Position numbers and translations under genes: made by a program
Origin: Armatimonadota bacterium
Lineage (GTDB): Bacteria; Armatimonadota; DTGP01; JAHWJO01
Direction of reading: 5' to 3'
Length of the DNA: 17,223 bases
Assembly: GCA_019348365.1 (NCBI GenBank)
Contig: JAHWJO010000026.1
Coordinates: 1 to 17,223, forward strand
Shown: in pieces, positions 14,785 to 17,223 of the stretch
Layout: each line of letters begins with the position of its first letter
Position numbering within the stretch: the first letter of the stretch is position 1
The notes under the pieces: model-generated
Database searches by the model: none
What the model was told of the DNA's origin: nothing
What the model saw: only the letters and a program-made list of their open reading frames with translations

Positions 14785-15516
14785 GTGCTTTCCAATGATC
14801 AGACCCTTGCCAAATTCATCGCCTCCTCGCCGGTCACTTCCATGGGGGATGTGATCAGCCTCATGGGGGTGATCGATAAGGCGCTGCCGGAGACGGACGG
14901 CCTGAAATGGTTCAACCTGCTGTACCTCCGCGTCACCGAAGCCGTTCAGAACCGGGTGTCGGCGGGGACGTGGGGAGACCCCGATTGGCTCCAGCGACTC
15001 GACATCCTTTTTGCCAAGCTCTATTTCGACGCTTATGTCACCGGGCAGCGCCGTCCCGCCGTCGCATCCAAGGCATGGGCGCCGCTCTTTGAAAATCGTC
15101 AGCGGAACGACATCGCCCGCCTCCAGTACGCGCTGGCCGGCATGAACGCTCATATCAATCATGACCTGTGCGTCGCGATCGTACAGACGTGCAAAGAAAA
15201 GCGGATCACGCCGATGCGTAAAAGCCCCCAGCATCAGGATTTCATTCGCGTGAACGACATCCTCGTCGAAGTGGAAGGCAAGGTCAAAGCCGATCTGCTC
15301 ACCGGTCCCCTGAGGGATCTCGATAAAGACCTCGGCCAGTTGGACGACATCCTCGCCATGTGGAGCGTGCGTCACGCCCGAAACGCCGCCTGGACGCACG
15401 CACAGACGCTCTGGGAGTTGCAGGAGAGCACGTTCCTGCGGGAAAGCTTCCTCAGAACACTGGATCAATTCACGGGGTTTGCCGGACGAGGCCTGCTTCA
15501 CCCCATCGCGTCATAG
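14785..15516 (+). CDS. DUF5995 family protein
   Basis: 243 residues from GTG 14785, eight bases after an AAGGAG site (14771-14776). The frame is open from a TTG at 14719 but that start has no ribosome site. The segments FNLLYLRVTEAV, LQRLDILFAKLYFDAY, WAPLFENR and especially LQYALAGMNAHINHDLCVA are what I associate with DUF5995, an uncharacterised all-helical family. Conserved Asn and His residues in NAHINHD and the Asp/Glu-rich helices could bind a metal, but this is inference. No signal peptide or membrane segment. It stands alone, between the hairpin cluster and a weak terminator hairpin. Function is not known for the family. Confidence 0.85.
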   Translation: MLSNDQTLAKFIASSPVTSMGDVISLMGVIDKALPETDGLKWFNLLYLRVTEAVQNRVSAGTWGDPDWLQRLDILFAKLYFDAYVTGQRRPAVASKAWAPLFENRQRNDIARLQYALAGMNAHINHDLCVAIVQTCKEKRITPMRKSPQHQDFIRVNDILVEVEGKVKADLLTGPLRDLDKDLGQLDDILAMWSVRHARNAAWTHAQTLWELQESTFLRESFLRTLDQFTGFAGRGLLHPIAS

Positions 15517-15550
15517 CGGCGCTGCTCCGATTCATGTAATCGAGGCGGTA

Positions 15551-15573
15551 GGAATCGATGAGGGTCGATTTCC
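15551..15573 (+). terminator. Possible weak terminator after the DUF5995 gene
   Basis: GGAATCGA (15551-15558) pairs with TCGATTTCC (15565-15573) with one bulged T and a six-base loop. Pyrimidine-rich sequence (TTCTCCTCTTTC) follows. It lies 34 bases after the stop; the stem is weak and AT-rich. Confidence 0.4.
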
Positions 15574-15690
15574 TTCTCCTCTTTCATGAGCATATACTGT
15601 CTTTAACGGAAACAAAGCAGAGAGGACGGCATAGAGGGGAGTGCGCTCTCCTATTCGTTCAATAAATGATTAAGAGCCTCTCCGAAAAGT

Positions 15691-15736
15691 GTAGCGCCCG
15701 CGTCTCGCGGGCGTGCCGCCGGGACGGCGGCACTAC
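15691..15736. repeat. REP doublet: two hairpins between GTAG and CTAC
   Basis: A 46-bp element of strict symmetry: GTAG (15691-15694), an 8-bp stem CGCCCGCG/CGCGGGCG with three-base loop (15695-15713), an 8-bp stem TGCCGCCG/CGGCGGCA with three-base loop (15714-15732), and CTAC (15733-15736). GTAG at the 5' end of a hairpin is the known mark of REP sequences; here there is one on each strand, as in a BIME pair. GTAG and CTAC can also pair, making a three-way junction. Such elements are moved by RAYT-type TnpA proteins; none is encoded in this window. Confidence 0.85.
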
Positions 15737-15792
15737 GAGGGGCCGTCCGAACAACAGAGATACAGCCGAGGGAGTCCCAAGATTTCAGATTT

Positions 15793-15818
15793 TTCGGATA
15801 GACTCTTCGGATAGATTC
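15793..15818. repeat. 13-bp tandem duplication, 12 of 13 identical
   Basis: TTCGGATAGACTC (15793-15805) is followed by TTCGGATAGATTC (15806-15818). It ends ten bases before the nfo start, so it lies in the likely 5' untranslated leader, just in front of the AAGGA ribosome site. Confidence 0.88.
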
Positions 15819-15828
15819 TAAGGAAAGG

Positions 15829-16704
15829 ATGTCCCGCGTTATGCCCGGTACCGCGCGCCCGCTTCTGGGATGCCACATGCCCACGAGCGGTGGCCTGGAT
15901 AAAGGAATCGCCTCCGGACTCGCCATCGGATGCAACGTCGTGCAGATCTTCACCAAAAGCCCGCAGCAATGGGCCGCGAAGCCGCTGGACGACGCGCTGA
16001 TCGACCGGTTCCATGCGGCGGCCCCGCAGCTCGCCGCCCCGGTGGTCGCTCACGACAGCTATCTTATCAACCTCTGCGCGGAAGACCCGGAGAAGCTGAA
16101 GAAATCGCGGGACGCCTTTCTGGACGAATTGGAGCGGTGCGAGGCGCTCGGCATCCGGTACCTCGTCACCCACATGGGCGCGACCGGGGAGCAGACCGAG
16201 GACTGTTCCATCGGAGTCTTCGCCGAGAGCCTGAATCTCATCCAAGAACAGACCGACGGGTTCAACGTGCAGGTCGCGCTGGAGACGACCGCCGGGCAGG
16301 GCAAGAGCCTCGGCTACCGGTTCGATCACTTCCCGAAAATCTTCAACTTGGTGGAGAAACCGGAGCGGCTCGTCGTCTGCTTCGATACCTGCCACGTCTT
16401 CGCCGCCGGATACGACCTCCGGGGCCAGGAAGGGTACCGCGCCGTCATGCAGGAGTTCGATGACGTGGTGGGGCTGGATCGCATCCGGGTCTTTCACGTC
16501 AACGATTCGAAGAAGGAGCTGGGGAGCCGCGTGGACCGGCACAATCATATCGGGGAGGGATTCATCGGCCCGGAGACGTTCCGCGTCCTCCTGACCGACG
16601 ACCGGTTTCACGACCGCCCGAAGATCCTGGAGACGCCCGAATCGGAAACCATGCATCCGGTGAACCTGCGCCGGCTGTGGGAATTCGCCGGGATCCAGGG
16701 TTAA
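15829..16704 (+). CDS. nfo: Deoxyribonuclease IV (AP endonuclease, endonuclease IV)
   Basis: 291 residues, normal length. The enzyme cuts DNA 5' of abasic sites and removes blocked 3' ends in base excision repair, using three zinc ions. All nine zinc ligands are visible with the spacing known from the E. coli enzyme: His75, His115, Glu152, Asp186, His189, His223, Asp236, His238 and Glu268. The three family signatures are LETTAGQG, FDTCHVFAAGYD and the HVNDSKKELGSRVDRHNHIG block. The start is ATG 15829 with AGGA four bases before it; ATG 15841 is possible and would drop four residues. The next gene begins 18 bases after the stop, so they may share a transcript, though no functional link is evident. 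Confidence 0.97.
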   Translation: MSRVMPGTARPLLGCHMPTSGGLDKGIASGLAIGCNVVQIFTKSPQQWAAKPLDDALIDRFHAAAPQLAAPVVAHDSYLINLCAEDPEKLKKSRDAFLDELERCEALGIRYLVTHMGATGEQTEDCSIGVFAESLNLIQEQTDGFNVQVALETTAGQGKSLGYRFDHFPKIFNLVEKPERLVVCFDTCHVFAAGYDLRGQEGYRAVMQEFDDVVGLDRIRVFHVNDSKKELGSRVDRHNHIGEGFIGPETFRVLLTDDRFHDRPKILETPESETMHPVNLRRLWEFAGIQG

Positions 16705-16722
16705 GGGAGTTTTGAGCGAGAG

Positions 16723-17223
16723 ATGCGTTTGCCCCTGCCCGTCCTGCTGGCACTCCTTTCCGGTTTGTCCTTCTCTAACGGCGCCGCTACAGTCAAAGCC
16801 ATGGATGCCTCTCCCCTAAAGATTTGGGATACCGCGCCGGATACGTGGGCCGCGACGGACGCTCTGGGCCGGAGCCTCCCCTCCCATGGGGAAGCCGGAC
16901 CGCCGCGCCGGAAGAAGTTTGTGGGGATCTTCTACTTCTTGTGGCTGGGTGAACACGGCACTGACGGGCCGTACGACGTGTCGAAGATCCTAGCGAAGGA
17001 CCCCAAGGCGATCACGGACCCGAATCACCCGCTCTGGGGGCCGATGCACGCCTTCCACCACTGGGGGGAGCCGCTGTTCGGTTACTACCTCTCCGATGAC
17101 GAGTGGGTGATTCGCAAGCACGCGCAGATGCTCTCGGATGCCGGAGTGGATACGCTCATCTTCGATGTCACCAACGGCTCCACGTATCCTGAGATGTACC
17201 GGACTCTCTGCCGCGTCTTCACA
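16723..17223 (+). CDS. Secreted glycosyl-hydrolase-like protein, N-terminal part (cut by window end)
   Basis: 167 codons are visible and the frame is still open at the window end. MRLPLPVLLALLSGLSFSNG is a signal peptide with probable cleavage near residue 21. The following segments, VGIFYFLWLGEHGTDGPYD, HPLWGPMHAFHHWGEPLFGY and HAQMLSDAGVDTLIFDVTNG, look like the start of a (beta/alpha)8 barrel. They match a type of secreted protein from Planctomycetota, Verrucomicrobiota and Armatimonadota, usually labelled glycoside-hydrolase-like. The specific family and substrate cannot be told from this part. ATG 16723 is chosen because it gives a clean signal peptide; AAGGGAG (16703-16709) is somewhat far upstream. 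The gene follows nfo at 18 bp. Confidence 0.8.
   Translation, partial: MRLPLPVLLALLSGLSFSNGAATVKAMDASPLKIWDTAPDTWAATDALGRSLPSHGEAGPPRRKKFVGIFYFLWLGEHGTDGPYDVSKILAKDPKAITDPNHPLWGPMHAFHHWGEPLFGYYLSDDEWVIRKHAQMLSDAGVDTLIFDVTNGSTYPEMYRTLCRVFT

Larger units (their letters stand above)
15517..15828. other. Intergenic region between the DUF5995 gene and nfo
   Basis: 312 bases holding a weak terminator-like hairpin, a REP doublet and a 13-bp tandem repeat (all listed separately). TATACT at 15593-15598 may be a -10 box of an nfo promoter, but the -35 position is poor. Nothing else was recognised. Confidence 0.5.

Overview
The window is bacterial chromosomal DNA, GC-rich in genes and clearly more AT-rich between them. 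Three gene types point to a bacterium with a large secretome. One is a prepilin-type protein with an H-X9-DG motif, one a secreted subtilase with a dockerin-like tail, and one a lipid/sugar-processing-like secreted protein of the glycosyl-hydrolase type. These are most typical of Armatimonadota and the Planctomycetota/Verrucomicrobiota group. Armatimonadota is my best guess, but it is an inference: there is no rRNA or other phylogenetic marker here. No tRNA, rRNA, CRISPR array, prophage or defence island was seen.

Layout. 1-479 is the end of a sugar ABC-transporter permease, followed by a hairpin. 602-980 holds a 12-bp tandem repeat and a decayed DDE transposase. 1084-3261 (-) is a secreted S8 protease with a dockerin-like C-terminus. 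3604-6206 (+) is a tightly packed cluster: pxpC, pxpA (5-oxoproline breakdown) and a two-helix membrane protein. Very short overlapping reading frames sit at both junctions of that cluster, and no pxpB is present. 6244-6963 (-) is the prepilin-like gene with a good promoter. 7512-8777 (+) is a secreted protein of unknown function with a terminator. 9027-9773 (+) is yebC with its own sigma70-type promoter.

9846-12933 (-) is an S9 prolyl-oligopeptidase with an unusual acidic insert and C-terminal extension. It overlaps by 20 bp a small AT-richer gene of unknown function. A 157-bp inverted-repeat element lies in the divergent gap before a serine hydrolase of the beta-lactamase/esterase type (13348-14460). 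A string of hairpins (14595-14706) precedes a DUF5995-like gene. A 46-bp REP doublet (15691-15736) precedes nfo, encoding endonuclease IV, which is followed at 18 bp by a secreted glycosyl-hydrolase-like gene cut by the window end.

Most genes are ordinary and metabolically unrelated. The pieces that deserve attention are the small-scale structures: two palindromic repeat elements, the hairpin cluster, six short tandem duplications confined to non-coding DNA (two starting exactly at a stop codon), and the mini-ORFs that may couple translation in the pxpC-pxpA cluster. I did not find a clear new multi-gene system.
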